Counted from the stretch's first letter, positions 23,857 through 33,347 are shown. The stretch is 34,631 nt of DNA from JAZNQN01 sp045656005 (GCA_045656005.1 JAZOQG010000046.1:1-34631); one strand, 5' to 3'. Numbers and translations are program-made. The notes: a model not told the origin generated them from the letters alone.

Positions 23857-26492
23857 AAAAAATAATATCACTTATCATGGCGTTGGCGCTTGTTTTTTCG
23901 ATGTCGGTTTTTGCACAAGAGGCGGCAACAGTATCGGAAGACGCATATGCCGATGCCAAAATGTTGTCTGCTCTTTCAATAATTCCCGGTGCAAGTGCGT
24001 CTGATGCGGCGATTACAAGAGGCGAATTTGCATACTATCTTGTGCATCTTACAAAAGCACCTGCGGCAGATTACAGTGTGAAATTTGCGGATGTGGGTGC
24101 ACAACACAAATATTTCAAAGAGATTATGCAGATAACAGGCACAAAAGCCATGGTTGGAAAGAGCGAGTTTCTTTTCTATCCAGATGATACCCTTACAGTT
24201 TCGGAGGCTGCCAAAACTTTTGTGTGCCTACTGGGATATGGTGACGTGGCTTTATATGAGGGTGGGTATCCTTCGGGATATCTGGCTGTTGCGCAGAGAA
24301 TTGGACTTTTAAAAGGAATAAGCGGCAGCACTCTCACAAAAAGTTGTGCACAGAAAATGGTTGTAAATTCTCTTGAAATACCGTGGGCAGAAAAAGAAAC
24401 ATACGGAGATGTTCCTTCTGCAACAATAAAAAGCAATAATACGTTCCTTAAAACCAATTTTAATATTTGCAAAATTAAAAATAAAACAGTTTCAGCAAAT
24501 GAATATTCTTCACTGACATCCACTAACGGCTGTACAAAAGATGCAATTGTTATTGATAATCAGATTTTGTTCAATGCATCTATTGTAGGGGATATTCCTC
24601 TGGGTGCGTCTGTTGATGCGTACTACACCGAGGAAAACGGAAAAAATGTTTTGAAATTTATTGCCTTGTCTGAGGTATGCAATATTCTTGAAATTTCAAA
24701 AGATGACATTTCATCTTTTTCAATGAATGAAGTCAAGTATTATTCTGATAATTATGAAGTTTCTGTCAAGGTATCAGGTGTTGCTGATTTTATTTACAAT
24801 GGAGTATTTGCTGATATTACACAATTAACTGCTGATGACAAGAAAAACTGTTCGCTTACACTCGTCGATGCCGATAACAATGGAGAATACGAAACAATTC
24901 ATATAAATATTTATGATGTATATTATGTTGAAAATGTTTACTATGATAATTACTCGATAAAGGACTATAATACTGAAAAAAGAATAACATTTGACCCACA
25001 AAAATCGGATATTGTAGTTTATAGCGCTTCATCGGCTGCAGACTTTGACTCGCTTCAGCCTGACAAGCTTATAAGTGTTACGGCTTCAAAAAATGATTCG
25101 CTTATAAGAATTTTTGTTTCAAACGAGACTGCGGGCGGTTTGGTAAGTGAAACAGATGCAAACGGATTTACTCTTGAAGGTAAATACTATAAAGCTTCTT
25201 CTGCAATTATTAAAAATGGTAAAATGCCATCATCGGGTGATATGGGCACCATTTATATTGATAAAAATGGTGAAGCAGGTGTATTTATATCAAAAATTTC
25301 AGGCGCAATGGAATTTGGATATCTCATTGACGGCGCAAAAGATGGTCAGGGGCTTTCGCAGAATTTTAAACTGAAAATACTAAATTCCGTTGGTGAAATT
25401 AATATTTACAATGTAGCAGACAGGGTGAAAATTGATGGTAAAAGTGTTAATAAGGAAGATGCAAATGCCTTGCAAAATCTTTACCGCGACCACCTGGATG
25501 GCGGAAGTATAAAAGACAGAGTTATTCCTCAGCTTATTTCTTACAGTGTAAATTCTGAAAACGAAATTATTGAAATTGACACAGAGTATATGGACAGTGA
25601 ATATGAGGATAAATACACACTTTTCTCAAAATCAGGAAAGATGGAGAATAAGTATTCCATTGAACAATATTCAGGTCTTTATGGGGCAAAGATTTACCTT
25701 GACATGAGTGGTCTTACTGTGTTTAATGTGCCGAATGACTATGATGTTTTGGAAGATAAAAAGTTTTCTGTGTCAAACTACAGCTCACTTTATGCAAACT
25801 ACGGCAATTCTTTGCAACTGAAAGCATATAACGAAGATGATGTAAACCGCACAAAGCTTGCCGTAAACTATATTGAAGCAGGCGGAGCGGGAGTAAGCGT
25901 ACCGGAACGATCAAATCTTTTCCTTGTTGATTATGTTGCATCATATCAAAATGAAGATGGCGAGTCGGGTGCAAAGATTTACGGACTTTATAATGAACAA
26001 TATAGCGGTTATCCTATAGACGATGAAGTTTATAAAGCGGCACTCCCGAGCGGAAGAGGCGATTTAAAACGCGGTGATATTATTCAGGTTTCACTTGATG
26101 CTTTCGGAGAAATTATAGGTTACACGGTTTGTTATGATATTGATAAACGTCTTGAATTTGAAACGGGACTTCCTTATAACAACAACTGGCAGACTGAACA
26201 TGCATTCTTCAATGGCACGGTTCATACTGCAATTGATGACCATTTTGTGCTTCAATATGGCTGGAAGGAAACATATAACGACAGTTTCTTCGCAAACAAG
26301 GACTACTATACTTGTAAAATAAACTGGGGTGGTTTTTACATATTTGACGAAGAAAAAGATGAAGTGCGTATGGCTACAGTTTCCGATATTAAATCGTATA
26401 AGGACTATGGTAATGAAGCAAGCAGAATTTTTGCACGTTTCGATTGGGGTACATGCACATCTACAATTATTCTTAAATTCAAAAACAACTAG
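23853..26492 (+). CDS. SLH-domain surface protein (N-terminal anchor), S-layer-like
   Basis: The protein has 879 residues. Its ATG overlaps the previous TGA (ATGA). A signal peptide (KKIISLIMALALVFSMSVFA, then QEA) is followed by SLH-like repeats in about the first 185 residues (ITRGEFAYYLVHL, FYPDDTLTVSEAAKTFVCLL, GYLAVAQRIGLLKGI). The remaining 690 residues are beta-rich and aromatic, without a recognisable catalytic motif, resembling other large clostridial SLH proteins of unknown role. Anchor placement is opposite to the partner encoded just upstream, so the two may form a surface pair. Within this locus it is likely a substrate-binding or structural exoprotein, which is inference from context only. 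Confidence 0.8.
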   Translation: MKKIISLIMALALVFSMSVFAQEAATVSEDAYADAKMLSALSIIPGASASDAAITRGEFAYYLVHLTKAPAADYSVKFADVGAQHKYFKEIMQITGTKAMVGKSEFLFYPDDTLTVSEAAKTFVCLLGYGDVALYEGGYPSGYLAVAQRIGLLKGISGSTLTKSCAQKMVVNSLEIPWAEKETYGDVPSATIKSNNTFLKTNFNICKIKNKTVSANEYSSLTSTNGCTKDAIVIDNQILFNASIVGDIPLGASVDAYYTEENGKNVLKFIALSEVCNILEISKDDISSFSMNEVKYYSDNYEVSVKVSGVADFIYNGVFADITQLTADDKKNCSLTLVDADNNGEYETIHINIYDVYYVENVYYDNYSIKDYNTEKRITFDPQKSDIVVYSASSAADFDSLQPDKLISVTASKNDSLIRIFVSNETAGGLVSETDANGFTLEGKYYKASSAIIKNGKMPSSGDMGTIYIDKNGEAGVFISKISGAMEFGYLIDGAKDGQGLSQNFKLKILNSVGEINIYNVADRVKIDGKSVNKEDANALQNLYRDHLDGGSIKDRVIPQLISYSVNSENEIIEIDTEYMDSEYEDKYTLFSKSGKMENKYSIEQYSGLYGAKIYLDMSGLTVFNVPNDYDVLEDKKFSVSNYSSLYANYGNSLQLKAYNEDDVNRTKLAVNYIEAGGAGVSVPERSNLFLVDYVASYQNEDGESGAKIYGLYNEQYSGYPIDDEVYKAALPSGRGDLKRGDIIQVSLDAFGEIIGYTVCYDIDKRLEFETGLPYNNNWQTEHAFFNGTVHTAIDDHFVLQYGWKETYNDSFFANKDYYTCKINWGGFYIFDEEKDEVRMATVSDIKSYKDYGNEASRIFARFDWGTCTSTIILKFKNN

Positions 26493-26503
26493 GGAGGAAC
26501 AAA

Positions 26504-28327
26504 ATGAATTTTGAATTTTTAAAGGAAAAAGTTTTTGAAACTTTAGGTTTTGAATATGAAGGTAAAATCACTTTCGCACAAACTGAAGGCATGAAAGCAT
26601 CGCTTTCCGATGGCAAGGCGGTAGTGGGAGGTGACACTCCCTCTGCCGTTTGCAGAGCACTTACTGAGTTTGCAAAAGCTGTTTCCGAAGGCAAAAGCGA
26701 ATTTCATATTGAGAAAAAACCATATTTTAAATGGTGCGGACCAATGCTTGATATGTCAAGAGAAGGTGTATTAAAAGTTGAAAGTGTTAAAAAATATCTC
26801 GACATGATTGCGTGCCTTGGCATGAATATGCTTATGCTTTACACCGAGGATACTTATGAAATAGAAGGGTATCCCTGGTTTGGCTACAAAAGAGGAAGAT
26901 ACACCATAGAAGAACTTCGTGAAATTGATGATTATGCATTCCAGCTTGGCGTTGAGGTTATACCCTGCATTCAAACTCTTGGGCATCTCGAAAAATATCT
27001 CGAATGGGCTGCATCCGCTCCCGTAAAAGATACAAAATTTAATATTATGCCCGGTACAGAGGAAAGCCTTCGTTTCATTGAAGATATGCTCAAAACCTGC
27101 AAAAAGGCATTCCGCAGTAACAATATACATATCGGAATGGACGAAGCTGTAGATGTTGGTACGGGTGCATACTTTAAAAAGCATCGCAATGAAGTAATCG
27201 ACCAGCATGAGCTTATTTTCGACCATCTCGATAAGGTGTGCAAGCTCTGTGCAAAATACGATTTCAAACCGATAATATGGAGCGATTTGTTCTTCCCCGA
27301 TCACGAATCGAGAGAGATTTATACATATAATTCTTATCTGCCTGCAGAATATAAGGACAAAATCCCAGAGAATATCAGATTTATGTACTGGTATTATTCA
27401 GGACAGAATAAAGACAGATATCTTACGCTTTTAAAGCGCCACAAGGAAACCGGAAATCCCATTGCATTCGCCGGTTCAGGCTGGAACTGGGAGGGATTTG
27501 CACCAAACAACAAATTTGGGTTTGAATGTTCAATTCCTGCTCTTGAGGCTTGTCTTGATGAAAATCCCGAAATGCTTTTAAATACCCTTTGGGGCAACGG
27601 CGGATGCGAAAGTTCGTTTTTCCTTTGTTTCCCATCAAATGCTCTTTATGCAGAGTATCACTGGTCAGGGAGAGAGGCAAGTGAAGACAAAGCATGGAAA
27701 ATGTGTGAATTTTTAACAAAAGTTCCTAAAGAAGTTTTTGATGCTACCGACAAGCTGAATTTCGGTCTGTACGGAAATCAGATACTTGGCAGAAAGCTTT
27801 TGCGTATTGATGTGTTTGAAACTATAAGAGTTAGCGAAGAATGGTTCTTAAACGAAAATCTTCCTGATGTTTTTTATGATGGTGAACCGATGAAAACATA
27901 TCGTGCTGCTGCAGATATGCTTTCTGAATATGTGCATGAATATGGTGATTGGAATGAATATTTCACTCTTGAAGAAACAGTCCTTCGCACAGCGGCATAC
28001 AAAGCAGAAATTCACACCAATCTCCGAAAAGCTTATCTTTCAGGGGATAAGCAAGAACTTGAGAGAATTATGAAAGAACTTCTTCCTGCAGTAAAAGAGT
28101 TATATGAAAAACTTTATGGAACATTTAAAGAGCAATGGAGAAGAGAGTACAAAATGTTTGGCTGGGAAGTTCATTGCCAGAGATTTGGTTTCCAAACAGC
28201 AAGAATTGATTATGCAATTGACACAATCGGTCAGTATCTTGAGGGCAAGCTTTCATGCATTGAGGAGCTTGACACTGAGCCGCTGCATCAAAACTTTATA
28301 GAATACGATACATCGATGACAGACTAA
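26504..28327 (+). CDS. GH20-like beta-N-acetylhexosaminidase, cytoplasmic
   Basis: The protein has 607 residues, with ATG after AGGGAGGAAC and no signal peptide. A small N-terminal alpha/beta domain (1-75) precedes a TIM barrel that opens with FKWCGPMLDMSREGVLKVES and LNMLMLYTEDT-like strands. It contains HIGMDEAVDVG with the Asp213-Glu214 pair typical of GH20 (Asp orients the 2-acetamido group, Glu is the acid). PCIQTLGHLEKYLEW and PIIWSDLFF are further barrel strands of this family. It should remove a terminal beta-linked N-acetylhexosamine from imported oligosaccharides, implying the polymer carries GlcNAc or GalNAc. A related specificity cannot be ruled out, because several cytoplasmic GH20-like proteins are uncharacterised. 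It begins the gene group that ends with the radical enzyme. Confidence 0.82.
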   Translation: MNFEFLKEKVFETLGFEYEGKITFAQTEGMKASLSDGKAVVGGDTPSAVCRALTEFAKAVSEGKSEFHIEKKPYFKWCGPMLDMSREGVLKVESVKKYLDMIACLGMNMLMLYTEDTYEIEGYPWFGYKRGRYTIEELREIDDYAFQLGVEVIPCIQTLGHLEKYLEWAASAPVKDTKFNIMPGTEESLRFIEDMLKTCKKAFRSNNIHIGMDEAVDVGTGAYFKKHRNEVIDQHELIFDHLDKVCKLCAKYDFKPIIWSDLFFPDHESREIYTYNSYLPAEYKDKIPENIRFMYWYYSGQNKDRYLTLLKRHKETGNPIAFAGSGWNWEGFAPNNKFGFECSIPALEACLDENPEMLLNTLWGNGGCESSFFLCFPSNALYAEYHWSGREASEDKAWKMCEFLTKVPKEVFDATDKLNFGLYGNQILGRKLLRIDVFETIRVSEEWFLNENLPDVFYDGEPMKTYRAAADMLSEYVHEYGDWNEYFTLEETVLRTAAYKAEIHTNLRKAYLSGDKQELERIMKELLPAVKELYEKLYGTFKEQWRREYKMFGWEVHCQRFGFQTARIDYAIDTIGQYLEGKLSCIEELDTEPLHQNFIEYDTSMTD

Positions 28328-28345
28328 TTTAAATGGGTGAAACAT

Positions 28346-29245
28346 ATGGAATGCAATATTTTTAACATTCAAAAATTTTCTGTAAGCGACGGTCCCGGTA
28401 TTCGCACCACGGTTTTTATGAAAGGTTGTCCCTTAAAATGCCTTTGGTGTCATAATCCGGAATCAGGCACCGCAAATCCCGAAATTTTTTACAATGAGGA
28501 AAAATGCATATTATGTGGGAGATGTCAAAACTTCTGCAAAGAGGGGTGCCATGTTATAGACAAAGCGCATGCATTTAACCGGAAAATGTGTAATGCGTGC
28601 GGAGAATGTACCCGAAACTGTATTAGCGGTGCACTTGAAATTATAGGAAAAACAATGAAATGTGAAGATATTGTAGAGGAAGTGTTGAAAGATAAGATGT
28701 TTTATGATGCTTCCGGTGGAGGAGTAACACTTTCGGGTGGTGAGCCTATGTTTCAGCATGAGGCAACATATGAGATTTTGCGTCTTGCAAAAAGAGAGGG
28801 AATACATACCGCAGTTGAAACCTGCGGATATGCAGAGAAAGAAAGTTTTGAAAAAGTTTATAAGCTTGTGGATTTGTTTTTGTTTGATTATAAGGAAAGT
28901 GATCCTGTAAAACACAGGGATTTTACAGGGGTTTCAAACGAACTTATTCTGAATAATCTTGAGTTTTTAAACGAAATGGGAGCGGACATTATTTTAAGAT
29001 GTCCGCTTATACCCACTTTAAACGATAATGAAAATCATATCCATGGTATATGGAGCACTGCAAACAGATTAAAAAATATAAAGGAGATACACATACTTCC
29101 GTATCATCCCCTTGGTGTGGGTAAAAGAAGAATGCTTGGAAAAGAAGCAGTTTATAAAGAAAGCAGCTTTGCTCAGGAAAATCACATAAGAAAAATTGTG
29201 GATAAAATAAGGGAAAACACTGACAAATTGGTTAAGAAAGCATAG
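28346..29245 (+). CDS. Glycyl radical enzyme activase (radical SAM)
   Basis: The start is ATG 28346, six bases behind GGGTGA; a GTG at 28337 lies inside that ribosome site and is less likely. The 299-residue protein has FSVSDGPGIRTTVFMKG followed by the radical SAM motif with Cys28, Cys32 and Cys35 (CPLKCLWC, then HNPES). A ferredoxin-like insert follows with two cysteine clusters (CILCGRCQNFCKEGC and CNACGECTRNC), as in the activases of non-PFL glycyl radical enzymes. ASGGGVTLSGGEP is the usual GGE SAM-binding region. It cleaves S-adenosylmethionine to place a glycyl radical on its partner, which is encoded 9 bp downstream. It needs strict anaerobiosis. Confidence 0.95.
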   Translation: MECNIFNIQKFSVSDGPGIRTTVFMKGCPLKCLWCHNPESGTANPEIFYNEEKCILCGRCQNFCKEGCHVIDKAHAFNRKMCNACGECTRNCISGALEIIGKTMKCEDIVEEVLKDKMFYDASGGGVTLSGGEPMFQHEATYEILRLAKREGIHTAVETCGYAEKESFEKVYKLVDLFLFDYKESDPVKHRDFTGVSNELILNNLEFLNEMGADIILRCPLIPTLNDNENHIHGIWSTANRLKNIKEIHILPYHPLGVGKRRMLGKEAVYKESSFAQENHIRKIVDKIRENTDKLVKKA

Positions 29246-29254
29246 AGGTAAATT

Positions 29255-31369
29255 ATGTTTTATCAGTTTTATGACTATATAAAAAATAAATATTTTGACA
29301 CTCTTTCGCTTATGACACCTCCTGAAAGAGAAGCTGAAATTTTTAAAAAAATCTGCGAGGAAATGCCAATATCTATAAAAGCAGGTGATTTAATTTGCGG
29401 CAGATACGGATGTGAAAATGACGATTTTTATAAGGTTAATAGTGAACGCGATTTTGAATATTTTGACAGCTTTACCGCAGAAGAGATAAAAATAAAAAAA
29501 GAGCTTGAAGAAAAATATGCAATCAGGCTTACCTTTGACAGAGGGCATAGCTTGATTGACTATGAACATATAATAAATTTTGGTCTTAAAAGCTACGTTT
29601 CAAAAGTAAAAAATGAGCTTTTGTGTAATGATATTACTTCAGAGAAAAAAACAATGCTTTTGTCAATGCTTGAGGCAGTGGAAGGCGTTAAAATTTATAT
29701 GAGCCGTTTTTCTGCACTTGCAGAAAAACTATTTAAGGAAACAGGCAATACGACATTTCTTAAAATGAAAAATGCTATGGATAAAGTTCCCTATGAGCCG
29801 AGTGGAAATTTTTACGAGGCTATAACCGCAGTGTGGATAATGCATTCACTTATCCCGGCTTCAGAGGACTGTTGGGCAAGTATTTCTCTTGGCAGGTTTG
29901 ATAAATACATGTATCCGTTTTATCAAAATGAAAATAACAAAGAGGAGATAAAGAAGCTTATCAAAAATCTTTTTGAATTTCTCAATCTGTACGGTGATGC
30001 CGCTTGTGCGTTTAATATTGGCGGAATGAGTGAAGAAGGCGAGGATGAAATAAATGAGCTTTCGTTTATGCTTATTGAAATTGAAAAAGAACTTTGTATG
30101 CCTTCGCCTATATTTGCTGTGCGGATTAATAAAAACACCGATGACAGAGTGATTGACAGTCTTATTGATAAAAAGCTTTTTTCTGTTGGGCAGCCAACAT
30201 TTTATGGCGAACAATCCTGTAGAGACGCCCTGAAAGACAGGGGCATCCCATTGTGTGATTTACATAAATTCAGTGTAAATAGCTGTATGGGGCTTTATAT
30301 GAGCGGAGAGGAAATAGCATCGATGTGGGGTTGTATGCTCAATATGTATCTTCCGCTTGAAATGGCAGTAAACGAAGGCAGACCGTTAAGATATAAATTG
30401 CCTTTTGAGATAAAGACAAAAGGTGTTGAGACTCCTGAAAACAAAGAGCAGCTTTTGGATTTATATGAGAACTATTTGCGCGAAATATGTTCAGTTTTAT
30501 TTACTCTCAATCGCAAAAATGCTCAAAATGTTGCGAAAAATAAACCAAATCCACTTTTATCAATGTTAACTGAAAATTGCATAAAATCAGGACTTGACAG
30601 AGCGATTGGGGCAAAATACAATACAGAAACCATTGAAACTATGGCACTTGTAAATACAGCAAATGCAATAGTTGCCATTGATGATTTGGTGTTTCAAAAT
30701 AAAAAGTACACACTTTTACAAATTATAGTTGCAGCACAGAATGATTTCGATGGTTATGAAGGTATTCTTGCTGATATAAAAAAATGCGATAAATACGGTT
30801 GCGGCAGAGAAAAGGCTGATTTAGTTTCTGCAAGGCTTTGTAAAATTGTATCGGATATATGCAAGGAAGAAAGCCGTGACAATGTGTATTTTATTCCATC
30901 TTTGCACACCCTTGCAAGTAATGTGGACTTTGGGAACAAACTTTATACTTCGCTTGATGGCAGAAAAATGGGAGAATGTGTAGCCAAAAATGCAGGCCCT
31001 ACTAACGATGTGAGAGGAGGAAGTCCTACTGACATTCTTCGTTCCGCAGCAACACTTTTACAAAAGAATTTTTCGGGCGGTCAACCTGTAGATTTGTATT
31101 TTGAAGCTCATATGTTTGAAAGTAAAGAAAAACGAGATAAAATTAAAGCTCTTGTTAAAACATATTTTTCAATGGGAGGCCTTCAGCTACAGGTGAACAG
31201 CGTCGATTTAGATATCCTTAAAAAAGCATATAATGACCCTGAAAATTATGGCAACATAATTGTAAGAATTGGTGGTTATTCCTTGCCGTTTGTATCTCTT
31301 ACAAAAGATGAACAAAGAGAATTTATAGAAAGATTTACTTATGAAAAAGAACACAAATGGAGGGAATGA
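29255..31369 (+). CDS. Glycyl radical enzyme of unassigned reaction
   Basis: The protein has 704 residues, somewhat shorter than the usual 780-850. Family landmarks in order: MPISIKAGDLICGRYG near the start, PSGNFYEAITAVWIMH and SLGRFDKYMYPFY in the barrel, a cysteine loop SVNSCMGLYMSGEE with Cys344 as the probable thiyl residue, GGLQLQVNSVD, and the C-terminal glycyl loop VRIGGYSLPF with Gly674 (family form RVAGYS). The loop is Cys-Met-Gly: it lacks the Glu two positions after Cys seen in glycerol, propanediol, choline and hydroxyproline enzymes, and lacks the Cys-Cys of pyruvate formate-lyase. The reaction is therefore unknown. Neighbours (activase, esterase, kinase, phosphosugar isomerase) point to a sugar-derived substrate. 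The stop is one base from the next ATG. Confidence 0.93.
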   Translation: MFYQFYDYIKNKYFDTLSLMTPPEREAEIFKKICEEMPISIKAGDLICGRYGCENDDFYKVNSERDFEYFDSFTAEEIKIKKELEEKYAIRLTFDRGHSLIDYEHIINFGLKSYVSKVKNELLCNDITSEKKTMLLSMLEAVEGVKIYMSRFSALAEKLFKETGNTTFLKMKNAMDKVPYEPSGNFYEAITAVWIMHSLIPASEDCWASISLGRFDKYMYPFYQNENNKEEIKKLIKNLFEFLNLYGDAACAFNIGGMSEEGEDEINELSFMLIEIEKELCMPSPIFAVRINKNTDDRVIDSLIDKKLFSVGQPTFYGEQSCRDALKDRGIPLCDLHKFSVNSCMGLYMSGEEIASMWGCMLNMYLPLEMAVNEGRPLRYKLPFEIKTKGVETPENKEQLLDLYENYLREICSVLFTLNRKNAQNVAKNKPNPLLSMLTENCIKSGLDRAIGAKYNTETIETMALVNTANAIVAIDDLVFQNKKYTLLQIIVAAQNDFDGYEGILADIKKCDKYGCGREKADLVSARLCKIVSDICKEESRDNVYFIPSLHTLASNVDFGNKLYTSLDGRKMGECVAKNAGPTNDVRGGSPTDILRSAATLLQKNFSGGQPVDLYFEAHMFESKEKRDKIKALVKTYFSMGGLQLQVNSVDLDILKKAYNDPENYGNIIVRIGGYSLPFVSLTKDEQREFIERFTYEKEHKWRE

Positions 31370-31370
31370 T

Positions 31371-32378
31371 ATGTGGAAACCGGATATACAGCAAATAAGA
31401 GATATCGTGCAGGGAGCCGTAAGAATTGAAAAAGAAATTGACGGTATTCATTTTTATCGCTTTACAAAGCAGCAGGAGGAGTTCTACAAAGATTTAGGCG
31501 ACGAGTTTTACTATTCACAAACATATGCTACCGCCGGCGTAAAGCTTGTGTTTGCAACAAACAGCACAAATCTTTATCTTAAGATATGCACATTAAGTGC
31601 TTCGGCAAGAAAATATTTTTCAGTAGATATAATTAAAGATGGAATATGTATTGGCAATATTGACAATTATGCTGATACGGTTTTTCCTGAAAATTATGTT
31701 GATGTTGAGTTGTCACTTGGTGATTTTGAGAAAAATTTTGATTTGGGTGAAGGCGTAAAAGAAATAATCATTCATCTTCCCTGGTCGGCAAATTGTATTA
31801 TAAATGATATTGGATTTGACAATAATTCTTTTATAAAGCCTTTAAATAAAGGAAAGAAACTACTTGTATATGGAGATTCAATAACACAGGGATATGATGC
31901 ACTGCGCCCCATGAATCGCTACGCGTCAAAGATAGCACATTTGCTTGGCGCGGAAGAGATAAACAAAGCAATAGGTGGGGAAAGGTTTAATCCCGCTATG
32001 GTAAGCCTTAAAGATACTTTTACACCCGACATTATTTTGACAGCCTACGGAACTAATGATATTTCGTGTGACGGACTTGAAACTACCCTGAAAAACTGCA
32101 AAGGTTTTTTCGAAAATCTATGCAAAAATTATCCCAATACGAAAATATATGCATTAACTCCCATATGGCGTGGAGATTATAAAACTATTGATGATTTTGA
32201 AATTCTTAAAAATGAAATTTTAAATATTACTTCGAGTTATCAAAATGTTTCAGTAATTGATGGTTTTGATTTAGTGCCAAAAGACAAAAAGTATTTTGCA
32301 GACTTATACTTGCATCCAACAGATGATGGATTTGGTTTTTATAGTAAAAATTTATATAGTGAAATTTGTAATATTTAA
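31371..32378 (+). CDS. SGNH/GDSL-family esterase, intracellular
   Basis: ATG 31371 is chosen: GGAGGGA lies about six bases upstream and overlaps the end of the GRE gene. The 335-residue protein has no signal peptide. An N-terminal beta-rich module (about 10-150) precedes the SGNH core: YGDSITQGYD with the Ser nucleophile (block I), an IGG-type block II (NKAIGGERFN), YGTNDISC with the Asn (block III), and LHPTDDGFG with the catalytic Asp-x-x-His region in the HPTDDG form. Such enzymes commonly remove acetyl or other acyl groups from sugars. In this setting it probably de-esterifies imported oligosaccharides. The acyl group is unknown. Confidence 0.88.
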   Translation: MWKPDIQQIRDIVQGAVRIEKEIDGIHFYRFTKQQEEFYKDLGDEFYYSQTYATAGVKLVFATNSTNLYLKICTLSASARKYFSVDIIKDGICIGNIDNYADTVFPENYVDVELSLGDFEKNFDLGEGVKEIIIHLPWSANCIINDIGFDNNSFIKPLNKGKKLLVYGDSITQGYDALRPMNRYASKIAHLLGAEEINKAIGGERFNPAMVSLKDTFTPDIILTAYGTNDISCDGLETTLKNCKGFFENLCKNYPNTKIYALTPIWRGDYKTIDDFEILKNEILNITSSYQNVSVIDGFDLVPKDKKYFADLYLHPTDDGFGFYSKNLYSEICNI

Positions 32379-32396
32379 ATATAAACAGATGATGAG

Positions 32397-33347
32397 GTGA
32401 TTTTTATTTTATACGCAGGAGTTGACATAGGTGGGACAAAATGTGCCGTCACTTTAGGAGATGATAGCGGAAATATTTTATCAAAAGTAAAATTTGAAAC
32501 TACTGATGTGAAAAATACTTTAAACAAAATATCAGAAGAAGTAAAAAAACTTGAAAATATTTCTGCGGTTGGTATAAGCTGCGGAGGTCCGCTCGACAGC
32601 AGGCGAGGCGTTATATGTTCACCGCCAAATCTTCCCGGATGGGACAATATTGAGATTTGCTCACTTTTAAAAGAAGTTTCGGGTGTGCCCGCGTTCCTTC
32701 AGAATGATGCAAATGCATGCGCTCTTGCAGAGTGGCAGTACGGAGCTGGCAAGGGCTGCGAAAACATGATATTTTTAACATTTGGAACAGGTCTTGGAGC
32801 AGGACTCATTTTAAATGGCAGGCTATATTCGGGAACAAATGACATGGCAGGCGAGGTGGGGCATATAAGACTTTCTCCATTCGGACCTGTAGGTTTTGGC
32901 AAAAGCGGCTCGTTTGAAGGCTTTTGCAGCGGCGGAGGTATAAAGCAGATAGGGCAGATGCTTGCCCGTGAAAAAATTCAAATGGGCGAAAAAACTCTTT
33001 ACTGCCAAAGTGCAGAGGAGCTCGACAAAATTTCTGCAAAAACTATTGCCGATGCGGCTGATATGGGTGACGAAACTGCAAAAGAAGCATATAGGATTTG
33101 CGGAGAAAAACTTGGAGAAGGACTTTCTATAATAATTGATATATTAAATCCCGAAAGAATTATAATAGGTTCTATTTTTGCAAGAAGTCAGAATTTATTA
33201 TGCGAGGGAATGGAAAGAGTGCTTTCAAAAGAGGCTTTAGCGCAAAGCCTTAATGTATGCTCTGTTTTGCCTGCGGCACTCGGTGAACAAATTGGAGATT
33301 ATGCGGCTTTGGCCGTTGCGAAGGAGGGTTTAAAAAATGATTTATGA
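32397..33347 (+). CDS. ROK-family sugar kinase lacking the zinc cysteines
   Basis: The protein has about 316 residues. ATP-binding and sugar-binding motifs are clear: VDIGGTKCAVTLGD at the start, GGPLDSRRGVI, PNLPGWDNIEI, LQNDANACALAEWQYGAG and FGTGLGAGLILNGRLYSG, then MAGEVGHIRL with the conserved His. The ROK signature CxCGxxGCxE is replaced by FGKSGSFEG, so the structural zinc is probably lost. The start is doubtful: the nominal GTG (32397) is part of the GAGGTGA ribosome site, and no ATG, GTG or TTG lies at normal distance; ATT 32406 is possible. It should phosphorylate a monosaccharide (Glc, GlcNAc, ManNAc or an analogue). The last 11 bases overlap the isomerase gene. Confidence 0.9.
   Translation: MIFILYAGVDIGGTKCAVTLGDDSGNILSKVKFETTDVKNTLNKISEEVKKLENISAVGISCGGPLDSRRGVICSPPNLPGWDNIEICSLLKEVSGVPAFLQNDANACALAEWQYGAGKGCENMIFLTFGTGLGAGLILNGRLYSGTNDMAGEVGHIRLSPFGPVGFGKSGSFEGFCSGGGIKQIGQMLAREKIQMGEKTLYCQSAEELDKISAKTIADAADMGDETAKEAYRICGEKLGEGLSIIIDILNPERIIIGSIFARSQNLLCEGMERVLSKEALAQSLNVCSVLPAALGEQIGDYAALAVAKEGLKNDL

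Noticed and set aside
26771..27304. 177-codon antisense ORF in the GH20-like gene
   Set aside because: It lacks a ribosome site and family signature; the sense frame has clear GH20 motifs.
28511..28915. 134-codon antisense ORF in the activase gene
   Set aside because: It is a shadow of the cysteine-rich sense frame, with no ribosome site.
31341..31370. Earlier ATG for the SGNH esterase inside the GRE gene
   Set aside because: It has no ribosome site; GGAGGGA is placed correctly for ATG 31371.
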